Origin: Mesostigma viride
Taxonomy: Eukaryota; Streptophyta; Mesostigmatophyceae; Mesostigmatales; Mesostigmataceae
NCBI GenBank assembly: GCA_009746045.1
Contig: RPFO01000560.1
Coordinates: 27,816-91,815 of the forward strand
Reading direction: 5' to 3'
Length of the DNA stretch: 64,000 nucleotides
The notes under the pieces are model-generated. The model worked only from the letters and a program-made list of their open reading frames with translations, was not told the DNA's origin and ran no database searches. The position numbers and the translations under genes were made by a program. Within the stretch, counting starts at the first letter, position 1, and every line of letters begins with the position of its first letter. Positions 10,821 to 22,489 of the stretch are shown in pieces.

Positions 10821-13800
10821 GGTACCGCCTGCCGTCCGGCACTTTGAAGCCCGCCGGTGCTATAATTCCTATCGTCCACGCATGTTTTCCCCTGCCTCAA
10901 ACCGCACGTTGCATTTAAATCTGGAGCCCAAAATTCACTGAAAACGTGTGCCAGCCGGTAGCAAACTGGGCCAAGCTGCCACGGAATGGTGGTACCGCCT
11001 GCCGTCCGGCACTTTGAAGCCCGCCGGTGCTATAATTCCTATCGTCCACGCATGTTTTCCCCTGCCTCAAACCGCACGTTGCATTTAAATCTGGAGCCCA
11101 AAATTCACTGAAAACGTGTGCCAGCCGGTAGCAAACTGGGCCAAGCTGCCACGGAATGGTGGTACCGCCTGCCGTCCGGCACTTTGAAGCCCGCCGGTGC
11201 TATAATTCCTATCGTCCACGCATGTTTTCCCCTGCCTCAAACCGCACGTTGCATTTAAATCTGGAGCCCAAAATTCACTGAAAACGTGTGCCAGCCGGTA
11301 GCAAACTGGGCCAAGCTGCCACGGAATGGTGGTACCGCCTGCCGTCCGGCACTTTGAAGCCCGCCGGTGCTATAATTCCTATCGTCCACGCATGTTTTCC
11401 CCTGCCTCAAACCGCACGTTGCATTTAAATCTGGAGCCCAAAATTCACTGAAAACGTGTGCCAGCCGGTAGCAAACTGGGCCAAGCTGCCACGGAATGGT
11501 GGTACCGCCTGCCGTCCGGCACTTTGAAGCCCGCCGGTGCTATAATTCCTATCGTCCACGCATGTTTTCCCCTGCCTCAAACCGCACGTTGCATTTAAAT
11601 CTGGAGCCCAAAATTCACTGAAAACGTGTGCCAGCCGGTAGCAAACTGGGCCAAGCTGCCACGGAATGGTGGTACCGCCTGCCGTCCGGCACTTTGAAGC
11701 CCGCCGGTGCTATAATTCCTATCGTCCACGCATGTTTTCCCCTGCCTCAAACCGCACGTTGCATTTAAATCTGGAGCCCAAAATTCACTGAAAACGTGTG
11801 CCAGCCGGTAGCAAACTGGGCCAAGCTGCCACGGAATGGTGGTACCGCCTGCCGTCCGGCACTTTGAAGCCCGCCGGTGCTATAATTCCTATCGTCCACG
11901 CATGTTTTCCCCTGCCTCAAACCGCACGTTGCATTTAAATCTGGAGCCCAAAATTCACTGAAAACGTGTGCCAGCCGGTAGCAAACTGGGCCAAGCTGCC
12001 ACGGAATGGTGGTACCGCCTGCCGTCCGGCACTTTGAAGCCCGCCGGTGCTATAATTCCTATCGTCCACGCATGTTTTCCCCTGCCTCAAACCGCACGTT
12101 GCATTTAAATCTGGAGCCCAAAATTCACTGAAAACGTGTGCCAGCCGGTAGCAAACTGGGCCAAGCTGCCACGGAATGGTGGTACCGCCTGCCGTCCGGC
12201 ACTTTGAAGCCCGCCGGTGCTATAATTCCTATCGTCCACGCATGTTTTCCCCTGCCTCAAACCGCACGTTGCATTTAAATCTGGAGCCCAAAATTCACTG
12301 AAAACGTGTGCCAGCCGGTAGCAAACTGGGCCAAGCTGCCACGGAATGGTGGTACCGCCTGCCGTCCGGCACTTTGAAGCCCGCCGGTGCTATAATTCCT
12401 ATCGTCCACGCATGTTTTCCCCTGCCTCAAACCGCACGTTGCATTTAAATCTGGAGCCCAAAATTCACTGAAAACGTGTGCCAGCCGGTAGCAAACTGGG
12501 CCAAGCTGCCACGGAATGGTGGTACCGCCTGCCGTCCGGCACTTTGAAGCCCGCCGGTGCTATAATTCCTATCGTCCACGCATGTTTTCCCCTGCCTCAA
12601 ACCGCACGTTGCATTTAAATCTGGAGCCCAAAATTCACTGAAAACGTGTGCCAGCCGGTAGCAAACTGGGCCAAGCTGCCACGGAATGGTGGTACCGCCT
12701 GCCGTCCGGCACTTTGAAGCCCGCCGGTGCTATAATTCCTATCGTCCACGCATGTTTTCCCCTGCCTCAAACCGCACGTTGCATTTAAATCTGGAGCCCA
12801 AAATTCACTGAAAACGTGTGCCAGCCGGTAGCAAACTGGGCCAAGCTGCCACGGAATGGTGGTACCGCCTGCCGTCCGGCACTTTGAAGCCCGCCGGTGC
12901 TATAATTCCTATCGTCCACGCATGTTTTCCCCTGCCTCAAACCGCACGTTGCATTTAAATCTGGAGCCCAAAATTCACTGAAAACGTGTGCCAGCCGGTA
13001 GCAAACTGGGCCAAGCTGCCACGGAATGGTGGTACCGCCTGCCGTCCGGCACTTTGAAGCCCGCCGGTGCTATAATTCCTATCGTCCACGCATGTTTTCC
13101 CCTGCCTCAAACCGCACGTTGCATTTAAATCTGGAGCCCAAAATTCACTGAAAACGTGTGCCAGCCGGTAGCAAACTGGGCCAAGCTGCCACGGAATGGT
13201 GGTACCGCCTGCCGTCCGGCACTTTGAAGCCCGCCGGTGCTATAATTCCTATCGTCCACGCATGTTTTCCCCTGCCTCAAACCGCACGTTGCATTTAAAT
13301 CTGGAGCCCAAAATTCACTGAAAACGTGTGCCAGCCGGTAGCAAACTGGGCCAAGCTGCCACGGAATGGTGGTACCGCCTGCCGTCCGGCACTTTGAAGC
13401 CCGCCGGTGCTATAATTCCTATCGTCCACGCATGTTTTCCCCTGCCTCAAACCGCACGTTGCATTTAAATCTGGAGCCCAAAATTCACTGAAAACGTGTG
13501 CCAGCCGGTAGCAAACTGGGCCAAGCTGCCACGGAATGGTGGTACCGCCTGCCGTCCGGCACTTTGAAGCCCGCCGGTGCTATAATTCCTATCGTCCACG
13601 CATGTTTTCCCCTGCCTCAAACCGCACGTTGCATTTAAATCTGGAGCCCAAAATTCACTGAAAACGTGTGCCAGCCGGTAGCAAACTGGGCCAAGCTGCC
13701 ACGGAATGGTGGTACCGCCTGCCGTCCGGCACTTTGAAGCCCGCCGGTGCTATAATTCCTATCGTCCACGCATGTTTTCCCCTGCCTCAAACCGCACGTT

Positions 13801-14824
13801 GCATTTAAATCTGGAGCCCAAAATTCACTGAAAACGTGTGCCAGCCGGTAGCAAACTGGGCCAAGCTGCCACGGAATGGTGGTACCGCCTGCCGTCCGGC
13901 ACTTTGAAGCCCGCCGGTGCTATAATTCCTATCGTCCACGCATGTTTTCCCCTGCCTCAAACCGCACGTTGCATTTAAATCTGGAGCCCAAAATTCACTG
14001 AAAACGTGTGCCAGCCGGTAGCAAACTGGGCCAAGCTGCCACGGAATGGTGGTACCGCCTGCCGTCCGGCACTTTGAAGCCCGCCGGTGCTATAATTCCT
14101 ATCGTCCACGCATGTTTTCCCCTGCCTCAAACCGCACGTTGCATTTAAATCTGGAGCCCAAAATTCACTGAAAACGTGTGCCAGCCGGTAGCAAACTGGG
14201 CCAAGCTGCCACGGAATGGTGGTACCGCCTGCCGTCCGGCACTTTGAAGCCCGCCGGTGCTATAATTCCTATCGTCCACGCATGTTTTCCCCTGCCTCAA
14301 ACCGCACGTTGCATTTAAATCTGGAGCCCAAAATTCACTGAAAACGTGTGCCAGCCGGTAGCAAACTGGGCCAAGCTGCCACGGAATGGTGGTACCGCCT
14401 GCCGTCCGGCACTTTGAAGCCCGCCGGTGCTATAATTCCTATCGTCCACGCATGTTTTCCCCTGCCTCAAACCGCACGTTGCATTTAAATCTGGAGCCCA
14501 AAATTCACTGAAAACGTGTGCCAGCCGGTAGCAAACTGGGCCAAGCTGCCACGGAATGGTGGTACCGCCTGCCGTCCGGCACTTTGAAGCCCGCCGGTGC
14601 TATAATTCCTATCGTCCACGCATGTTTTCCCCTGCCTCAAACCGCACGTTGCATTTAAATCTGGAGCCCAAAATTCACTGAAAACGTGTGCCAGCCGGTA
14701 GCAAACTGGGCCAAGCTGCCACGGAATGGTGGTACCGCCTGCCGTCCGGCACTTTGAAGCCCGCCGGTGCTATAATTCCTATCGTCCACGCATGTTTTCC
14801 CCTGCCTCAAACCGCACGTTGCAT
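10821..14824 (-). repeat. 5' tandem array, 23.6 copies of a 170-bp unit
   Basis: Units begin GGTACCGCCTGCCGTCCGGC at 10821, 10991, 11161 and so on every 170 bp to 14731; the last is cut after 94 bp at the target site. Every unit I compared is identical. Each contains CTATAATTCC and ATTTAAAT, AT-rich boxes in a GC-rich context. The array is the 5' end of the retrotransposon, the same place as promoter monomers of mouse L1, so a promoter role is likely but unproven. Perfect identity means very recent amplification, strong homogenisation or an assembly artefact. Confidence 0.9.
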
Positions 14825-14975
14825 TAGGAATATATATACCAGTAGTGTAGATTAGTAAGGCTTAGCCTAGCATGTGGCCCCCGCGCATGTGCGCCCATAA
14901 TGGCCCCAATGGATGATGCCTTCAACATTTAGCCATGCTATGTCTAGAATGGGACCCCCATGGATGTTGCATTAA
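14825..14975 (+). mobile_element. Element A 3' UTR, continuation after the nested insertion
   Basis: The sequence starts with target copy TAGGAATATATAT and continues CCAGTAGTGTAGATTAG, GGCTTAGCCTAGCA and CATGTGCGCCCATAATGG. It matches the A copies at 16742-16900 and 57527-57720. It ends where half-LINE B begins (about 14976). Confidence 0.8.
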
Positions 14976-16143
14976 GAGTTTCACGACGCTGCACACCGCG
15001 GCACAAGCTTCGGAAACGCATGCGGCACTTGTCTCTCGCCTTAACCAGGTGGAGGGCAAGTGTGGCGTGCTCCTGAAGAAGCTTGAGGCCATCACCGCCC
15101 ACACCGAGGCCCTGGCCACACAGGTCCCCAAGATAGCGGAGCAGACGGCCACCATTGCATCCCAGCCACCCCGGCAGGATGCTGGCGACCTCCCGCCGCT
15201 CTCCTACGCGGACCTGCTGCGGTCAGCGACCGCCTCCACCACCGACGCCATCGCCACAAAGCTCCAGGAGCTGGAGGACCACCGCCAGGCCCAGCAACGG
15301 GAGGTCACCGATCGCGCTCGCCGCGAGTGCCGAGTGGTGCTACGTCGCTTCCCCCAGAAGCCAGGTGAGACGTCAACCTCTCTTGCTGACGAGCTCAAGA
15401 ACCAGCTTCTTACCCTCATGGGCCTGGTAGGTGAGGTAGAACTGCGTGGGTGCCACCGCCTTCCCCACTCACGGGACAAGGCGGCTCCCCACCAGTCCTA
15501 CTCACCTTCTCCTCCCCTGAGGATAAGCAGCGGTTCCTCTCTCGTCGCCAGCGGTTGCACGACCTCACCTGGACGCTGGATGACGACCTCACCCCCGCTC
15601 AGCAACAGCAGCGACGCGACCTGTGGCCGGAATACCTCCGCCATAAGCAGGACCCCCAGAAGCCCAAGGTGTACTGGAGGGGCGGGGACCTGATGATCAA
15701 CCACAAGATGTGGACGCCCCCAGCGGGCTAGAATAGCAATAGCCCTAGCTTGTAACCATTGGCGTCACTGCCGCTAAGGCAGCCATGCCTAGAATGTTGC
15801 CTAGCTGTGCCAACACACCTAGTCACGTGCCGCCAACGCACGGTACACAACCAGCCATAGCCTAGTCCTAGTACAGCCATGCTACGCCCTGGCTATGTTC
15901 AGATTACTTGCCCACGCTCCTTGCTATGATATGCTCACATGGGTCTTATTGCACCCACAGTTTGCCGGATCGTTAGCCTGTCCTTTTAGCTAGCCGTGCC
16001 CGATTGCAGCTGTGGCATGCCTTTGGCATGAAGGAGACTGGGGGTCTCTGCCCTTTCTCCTGTAGTGCACACACAGGGATTAAAAGCACTTCGGTGCTCC
16101 GTGACTCCCCAACGGGAGCACGAGTTTAATTAATTAATTAATT
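14976..16143 (+). mobile_element. Half-LINE B, 5'-truncated copy (ORF1 only)
   Basis: ORF1 occupies 14985-15731, followed by a 3' UTR of about 410 bp with the hairpin and TTAA tail at 16094-16143. The protein has a predicted coiled coil (VSRLNQVEGKCGVLLKKLEA), an RRM-like part (CRVVLRRFPQKPGETSTSLA) and a CTD (DDDLTPAQQQQRRDLWPEYL). One frameshift at a C run near 15485 separates RRM and CTD; the copy at 26150 has extra bases there. No RT frame follows the stop TAG at 15729-15731. The 5' end is truncated inside the coiled-coil region compared with the copy at 24961. Confidence 0.8.
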
Positions 16144-16484
16144 AATCCATCCATCCATCCATCCATCCATCCATCCATCCATCCATCCATCCATCCATCC
16201 ATCCATCCATCCATCCATCCATCCATCCATCCATCCATCCATCCATCCATCCATCCATCCATCCATCCATCCATCCATGGATCCATCCATCCATCCATCC
16301 ATCCATCCATCCATCCATCCATCCATCCATCCATCCATCCATCCATCCATCCATCCATCCATCCATCCATCCATCCATCCATCCATCCATCCATCCATCC
16401 ATCCATCCATCCATCCATCCATCCATCCATCCATCCATCCATCCATCCATCCATCCATCCATCCATCCATCCATCCATCCATCC
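16144..16484. repeat. (ATCC)n microsatellite, 341 bp
   Basis: The tract is nearly perfect, with one interruption (CCATGGATCC) at 16276-16283. It starts directly after the TTAA tail of half-LINE B and ends in the middle of element A ORF1. Long open frames through it (Ser-Ile-His-Pro or Met-Asp-Gly-Trp repeats) are artefacts of the 4-bp unit. Confidence 0.95.
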
Positions 16485-17246
16485 GGCACCCGTGCTCCTC
16501 ACCTTTAAGTCCATGGGGGACAAGCTGGCGTTCCTTAAATGCCGCAAGAAGCTCTCGGAGACGTACTCGCTTCACGCTGGACGACGACTTGACCTTGGCC
16601 CAGCAACAGCGGCGACGCGAGCTATGGCCGACCTACCTTCAGCTCCGGCAGCGTGCAGGGGGGAAGCCGGTATACTGGAGGGGGGCGGTCATCCACGTTG
16701 ACCACAAGCCCTGGCAGGCCCCTCCTGCCACCCCAGACTAGGGAATATACCAGTAGTGTAGATTAGATAGGCTTAGCCTTTGCAAGTGGCCCACGCGCAT
16801 GTGTGCCCATAATGGCCCCCATATGGATGATGCTTTCAGTATTTAGCCGCGCCCAGCCTACAATGGGACCTCCCATGGATGATGCATTAAGAATTTAGCC
16901 ATGCGATGCCTATGCAGGGAGTTACTCTCTGCTGAGATGCCATGTGTACACCAGCTATAGCCTTGCCACATACCCTCCACCCCATATGTCATGCAGGCCT
17001 TCTAGGCCCTCTCCTCAAGCCCCCCCTGGGTGCCTGTGCTTGTTAAGGAGGCATGAACCATCATGGCGGTGCAGGTGCACCTTGTGCACCCAGAGCAGGT
17101 GACAGTTGTACATCGATCCTCCACCTGCAGGTTGTAGCCCTGATTGTATTACAAACCCATAGATGCCCCTTTCTCAGGGCTATGTGTTACATATGCTCCC
17201 AACGGAGCTATGATTTTAATTAATCATTTTAATTAATTAATTAATT
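16485..17246 (+). mobile_element. Element A, 5'-truncated copy with empty target site
   Basis: The ORF1 C-terminal domain (16485-16741; [20 protein letters not shown], then [20 protein letters not shown]) has one frameshift near 16563 and ends in a stop at 16738. The 3' UTR starts GGGAATATACCAGTAGTG, the intact form of the site used by the large retrotransposon at 4363. The 3' end is the hairpin ATATGCTCCCAACGGAGC followed by TTAA units at 17212-17246. Confidence 0.8.
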
Positions 17247-18924
17247 AATCCATCCATCCATCCATGCATCCATCCATCCATCCATCCATCCATCCATCCG
17301 GCCAGCCAGCCATCCATCCATCCATCCATCCATCCATCCATCCATCCATCCATCCATCCATCCATCCATCCATCCATCCATCCATCCATCCATCCATCCA
17401 TCCATCCATCCATCCATCCATCCATCCATCCATCCATCCATCCATCCATCCATCCATCCATCCATCCATCCATCCATCCATCCATCCATCCATCCATCCA
17501 TCCATCCATCCATCCATCCATCCATCCATCCATCCATCCATCCATCCATCCATCCATCCATCCATCCATCCATCCATCCATCCATCCATCCATCCATCCA
17601 TCCATCCATCCATCCATCCATCCATCCATCCATCCATCCATCCATCCATCCATCCATCCATCCATCCATCCATCCATCCATCCATCCATCCATCCATCCA
17701 TCCATCCATCCATCCATCCATCCATCCATCCATCCATCCATCCATCCATCCATCCATCCATCCATCCATCCATCCATCCATCCATCCATCCATCCATCCA
17801 TCCATCCATCCATCCATCCATCCATCCATCCATCCATCCATCCATCCATCCATCCATCCATCCATCCATCCATCCATCCATCCATCCATCCATCCATCCA
17901 TCCATCCATCCATCCATCCATCCATCCATCCATCCATCCATCCATCCATCCATCCATCCATCCATCCATCCATCCATCCATCCATCCATCCATCCATCCA
18001 TCCATCCATCCATCCATCCATCCATCCATCCATCCATCCATCCATCCATCCATCCATCCATCCATCCATCCATCCATCCATCCATCCATCCATCCATCCA
18101 TCCATCCATCCATCCATCCATCCATCCATCCATCCATCCATCCATCCATCCATCCATCCATCCATCCATCCATCCATCCATCCATCCATCCATCCATCCA
18201 TCCATCCATCCATCCATCCATCCATCCATCCATCCATCCATCCATCCATCCATCCATCCATCCATCCATCCATCCATCCATCCATCCATCCATCCATCCA
18301 TCCATCCATCCATCCATCCATCCATCCATCCATCCATCCATCCATCCATCCATCCATCCATCCATCCATCCATCCATCCATCCATCCATCCATCCATCCA
18401 TCCATCCATCCATCCATCCATCCATCCATCCATCCATCCATCCATCCATCCATCCATCCATCCATCCATCCATCCATCCATCCATCCATCCATCCATCCA
18501 TCCATCCATCCATCCATCCATCCATCCATCCATCCATCCATCCATCCATCCATCCATCCATCCATCCATCCATCCATCCATCCATCCATCCATCCATCCA
18601 TCCATCCATCCATCCATCCATCCATCCATCCATCCATCATCCATCCATCCATCCATCCATCCATCCATCCATCCATCCATCCATCCATCCATCCATCCAT
18701 CCATCCATCCATCCATCCATCCATCCATCCATCCATCCATCCATCCATCCATCCATCCATCCATCCATCCATCCATCCATCCATCCATCCATCCATCCAT
18801 CCATCCATCCATCCATCCATCCATCCATCCATCCATCCATCCATCCATCCATCCATCCATCCATCCATCCATCCATCCATCCATCCATCCATCCATCCAT
18901 CCATCCATCCATCCATCCATCCAT
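17247..18924. repeat. (ATCC)n microsatellite, about 1.68 kb
   Basis: There are about 420 units of ATCC, with variant units near 17264 and 17300-17310 (CCGGCCAGCCAGCC) and one lost base near 18638. It starts in the TTAA tail of element A and ends at a LINE D/B-type 3' hairpin. The short ATCC run in the LINE D 3' UTR (3187) suggests it expanded from such a run. Confidence 0.95.
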
Positions 18925-18985
18925 CGGGTTTAATTAATGCTCCGTGACTCCCCAACGGGAGCACGAGTTTAATTAATTAATTAAT
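18925..18985 (+). repeat. LINE D/B-type 3' hairpin and TTAA tail
   Basis: GGGTTTAATTAATGCTCCGTGACTCC and the inverse arm AACGGGAGCACGAG are followed by TTAA repeats. It matches 3205-3255, so the preceding ATCC array belongs to a LINE D-like 3' UTR. Confidence 0.75.
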
Positions 18986-20090
18986 TAACCATTTAGTCAC
19001 TAGAGGGGGATATAATCCTCATCCGCATCGGCCTGGCCCCCTCGCAACCCACTGGCAAACTTGCACACAACACCTTGAAATGGCCTTTTTTTTACATAAA
19101 TTATGGCCCATGGCAAGTTTATTGTCAGATTGACCTAGGATTGGATCCCACCACTCCCCGGGATGTGTCTGGCTAGTGGTGGATTAGTTGAGTCAAAATG
19201 TTAAGTTTACATGGTACTCCCTGCTTAAGTTAACTCCAGATCCAAGGCCAAAACTGGCCACCTAAACCACTTGCACTTGCATAGAAACAATAGCCGATCT
19301 CAGATTATGCTGTAACTTTGCAGTGGTGATGAATAATAGTTGTTCTGACCTTGTACAAAGTTCTACGCCATTTGGAGCCCTAGTTGGTGACGGATGCTAG
19401 CAAAATTTTGCTAGCATTTGTCATTAATGGCAATTTTAAATCAATATTTAACCCAAATGATGTCAGAATGCCACAAAAACTTATTGCCATCATGCCAGCA
19501 CCTGACGCATGGTCTCAACAAGTCATGAGCAAAAATTCAGATCATGCAGAGCCCAAAATGGTGACATTTGCCAGCAATTGTCACCATTTTTTGCTTTTTT
19601 ACTCACAATTTTAACAACATTAACCACCAAAACACTCTCCAAGCTGGGGCACATCATTTAAATCTTTGCAGGCAACTCAAGAATGACTAGTACAAACAGT
19701 GTGCAAAAACTTGGTGCATGTGAATGCCTGAGTGGTGACCATTGCTAGCAGAATCCATCATGTAAGGTAGGCATTGCCAGTATGCCAAAAAGCTGTGATG
19801 GGCAGTGCATGTCCATATGTACACCCCATGACACCATGCCTCTAAACTACTTGGCACATTGCAAAATGGGAAGGAAAGGTGAACAATACATGCCACATCA
19901 CTAACACAGCCATTTGAATGCTACCAACATGCATGATATACACTACGTGTAATACATGTCGAGAATATGCCGAGCGAGCATATCAAGGTGCAGTGACCCC
20001 AACGCTGGCACATGTCACCTGGCATCCACGTATGCTCACATGATATGGCATTGGCATATCCCATGTCTCCATCTCTTGCACTTTGTGCGC
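18986..20090. other. AT-richer region without recognised gene
   Basis: The sequence is unique-looking. The short open frames (for example 19384-19614) show no known motif. A fragment at 19010-19030 (ATATAATCCTCAT) resembles the LINE E 3' UTR. Confidence 0.4.
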
Positions 20091-21300
20091 ACCAAGCCAC
20101 CCATGCAGTCGCCCACCCATGCAGCCACCTGGCCACCCACCCACACAACTGCTCACACACTCGCGCGCCCGTGCACCCAGACAGCCACCTGTCCTCCCAC
20201 CCAGTGACCCACCCACCCAGCCAGCCGCGCACGTGCTTACCCAACTTATATAACCATGCGTGCACCTAGGCACCCAACCACCTACCAACCCACTTGGACA
20301 TCCACCCACCCACCAAGGCACCTGCGCAACCCACACACCAACTAGGTAATAAGGAGGCATTCCCCCATCCAATGAGCCAACCACCCAACCACCCAACCAC
20401 CTAAACACCCAGCCAGCTGGCCCCATATGCACCCGTCCGGCCACCCACCCACACACCTACCCACTCAACCACTCACTGCCCCCACACCCTTATACCCACT
20501 GACCCACCCACTGACCCACCCACACATGCATTTTCTCAGCCAGCACCCCGCACCTACCTCACCCCAAACCTGCACAGCCCTTCACCCGCGATAGGTGAGT
20601 CGGTCCCAACCATAAACCCATCCACGCATCCATATCTGTGCGCCCACCCGTCCATCTACCCGTCCCTTCGCCCACCCACCCACATCTAGTCATCTACACA
20701 TCCACCAGCCACCAACCACCAATGGCCCACCCACCAACCCACCCACACACACACATCCCTAACCAACCAACCACCAACCCACCACCCTCAAAAACGTGCA
20801 GTTGTTTCACTCATGCATCCAACAACCCACCCACTTCAAAGTCCCCAAAGCCTATCATCACCCAGCCACCTGGGCATCTGCCAATAACCGACCGCCCTTG
20901 CACTCATCCACCCACCATGACCAGCCAGCCACCACCCACCCTCTCCAACTGCCTGTGCTCCCACCTACGCAGCCAGCCATTTACCAAGGCATCCACCTAT
21001 CAGCCAGCCACCTGCCATTGAACCCACCCACGCCTAGGCATCCCTTGAAGCATCTATAGCCCAAGCCTCCCACCCAAGGCTCTCTGGGCAATCAAACAAC
21101 CAAACAACCAATCACCCAGCTACACAACCACCTAACCACCTAACCACTCAACAACACAATCACCGAACCCCTAACTACCCAACACCCAAACCAGCCAGGC
21201 ATGTGCCCGCCTCGCATGCCCTCACCATTGCAACACCCCATACACGCCCCGCTCACCTAGCCAGCCACACACCCAGCCAGTCTCCTGCTCAACTCACGCA
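20090..21300. repeat. Degenerate CCACC-rich low-complexity region
   Basis: About 1.2 kb of plus strand is dominated by CCACCCA, CCAACCA and CAGCCAGCC motifs without a fixed period, like a decayed microsatellite of the (CCCA)n type found intact at 32945-33500. I see no gene. Confidence 0.7.
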
Positions 21301-21661
21301 TGAAGGCAATATCAGCCACAGCCATGCACGGCCTCACCTTGCATCACTTGCATTGCCTGGGTAATTTGCATGAGACAGCTTCCATCTCATTGTCAGCAAC
21401 TGAAAAGGCTCTTTCTTCACAGTAATGAATAAGCAACAACGTTGGAAACGTGCTCCCATTCCTCTTTAAAACAGTCTTTAAATCAGAAAGACAAGGGCAA
21501 ATATCTGGACAAGGTGGCAATAACCACTGCACCATGCTCTTGAGAAAGTCTTAACAATCCAGCTTTCTACCCTTTCAGAAGCTGCCTTGCGTTAGCAACG
21601 ATTCTGGGCCCTCTGGCTCGCTCACCTCGCTTAATCTGCGCTTCTTTATGGCTGCCGGGAT

Positions 21662-22108
21662 ATGCGAAGCTTGAGCCGAGCGTGTCGTGGCGAGGTCGTC
21701 TGCCCGACTCATCACATCTCGAAACCGCACTGCCGACTAATAAAAACGATGCCCCACTTTGCCTTTTGTATCTGGCGTCAAAAGAACAATGAACTCGCTT
21801 GGAAAACACTGTCGCAAACAGCTTCCTACAGGCATTATAAGCAATTTTCGCAGCTTTTACCGCACTTACTGCACATCCGGAAGACCATTAGCGGCCTTAG
21901 CGCGGAAGCTTGGGCACGCCACATCTTCTGCTGGCTTATTGCCGCAGGCTGGCAGTATAGGAAGGTCGGGCATAGCCTAAAGAGATTATTATCTGACGAC
22001 AAAGATATGCATTGCATGAAGCAAGAAACAGACGGATTTCGCACCCCCATATTTATTCACGTCAATGCCGGACAATTAAAAGCGAAACTCAAAAAACGAA
22101 AACACTAA
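21662..22108 (+). CDS. Unrecognised open frame, 148 aa
   Basis: This frame starts MRSLSRACRGEV and contains AWARHIFCWLIAAGWQYRKV and a basic C-terminal end (KAKLKKRKH). Composition is AT-richer than the surroundings and changes again at 22450. I recognise no domain. It could be an exon, a decayed mobile-element gene or chance. On the minus strand a neighbouring frame (21344-21535) is equally unrecognised. Confidence 0.2.
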   Translation: MRSLSRACRGEVVCPTHHISKPHCRLIKTMPHFAFCIWRQKNNELAWKTLSQTASYRHYKQFSQLLPHLLHIRKTISGLSAEAWARHIFCWLIAAGWQYRKVGHSLKRLLSDDKDMHCMKQETDGFRTPIFIHVNAGQLKAKLKKRKH

Positions 22109-22489
22109 CGTTTTCGGGAATATTATAACGAACAAGCTGAGCTATCGTGCCGGGATTTTCGTATCCTCATGTGACCAAGACTTTGAGACACGTACCACCG
22201 AGAAATCCGGTTTTCGCGAAAAACTGGTCCGCTGTGAAAAAAAACTTTTTGTCCCGTTCAATGCCCGCGTCGCAATCACAGCCTATATACGTCCAAAATT
22301 ATTCTATGGATTAACCGTGATGTAAGCTTCGTTTTGACACCTCGGGCGGCTGCAATGACGCAAGTTTCAGAACGCTAGCTCATGCTCGACCGCCATGGGT
22401 GTTTTCGTCGTTTTCGTCAGTCGTGGCGCGGGAAAAATCCAGATCTCGGACGAATTCCGGACAATAATTTATGTAAAAATTTGGCGGGG

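Larger units (their letters stand above)
5410..14824 (-). mobile_element. Full-length PHD/RING/RLE non-LTR retrotransposon (about 9.4 kb)
   Basis: The minus-strand element consists of a 5' tandem array (10821-14824), a short G-rich leader (10715-10820), a Pol reading frame (5548-10714) and a 3' UTR (5410-5547). It is bounded by the target sequence TAGGAATATATAT at 14825-14837 and a near-copy at 5398-5409. There is no LTR and no poly-A tail; the 3' end is AT-rich (TAAAAATATAATTACTTA on the plus strand). The restriction-like endonuclease (RLE) and site-specific landing point to the R2/NeSL/Dualen side of the LINE tree. Known R2-type elements carry zinc fingers at the N terminus, but PHD plus RING is unusual. 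No APE endonuclease was seen. Confidence 0.85.

Noticed and set aside
10821-14824. CRISPR array
   Set aside because: The 170-bp units are contiguous with no variable spacers, and the genome is eukaryotic.
16138-18964. Long frames of Ser-Ile-His-Pro and Met-Asp-Gly-Trp repeats
   Set aside because: All frames through (ATCC)n are open because the 4-bp unit contains no stop in any phase; there is no start context or flanking domain.
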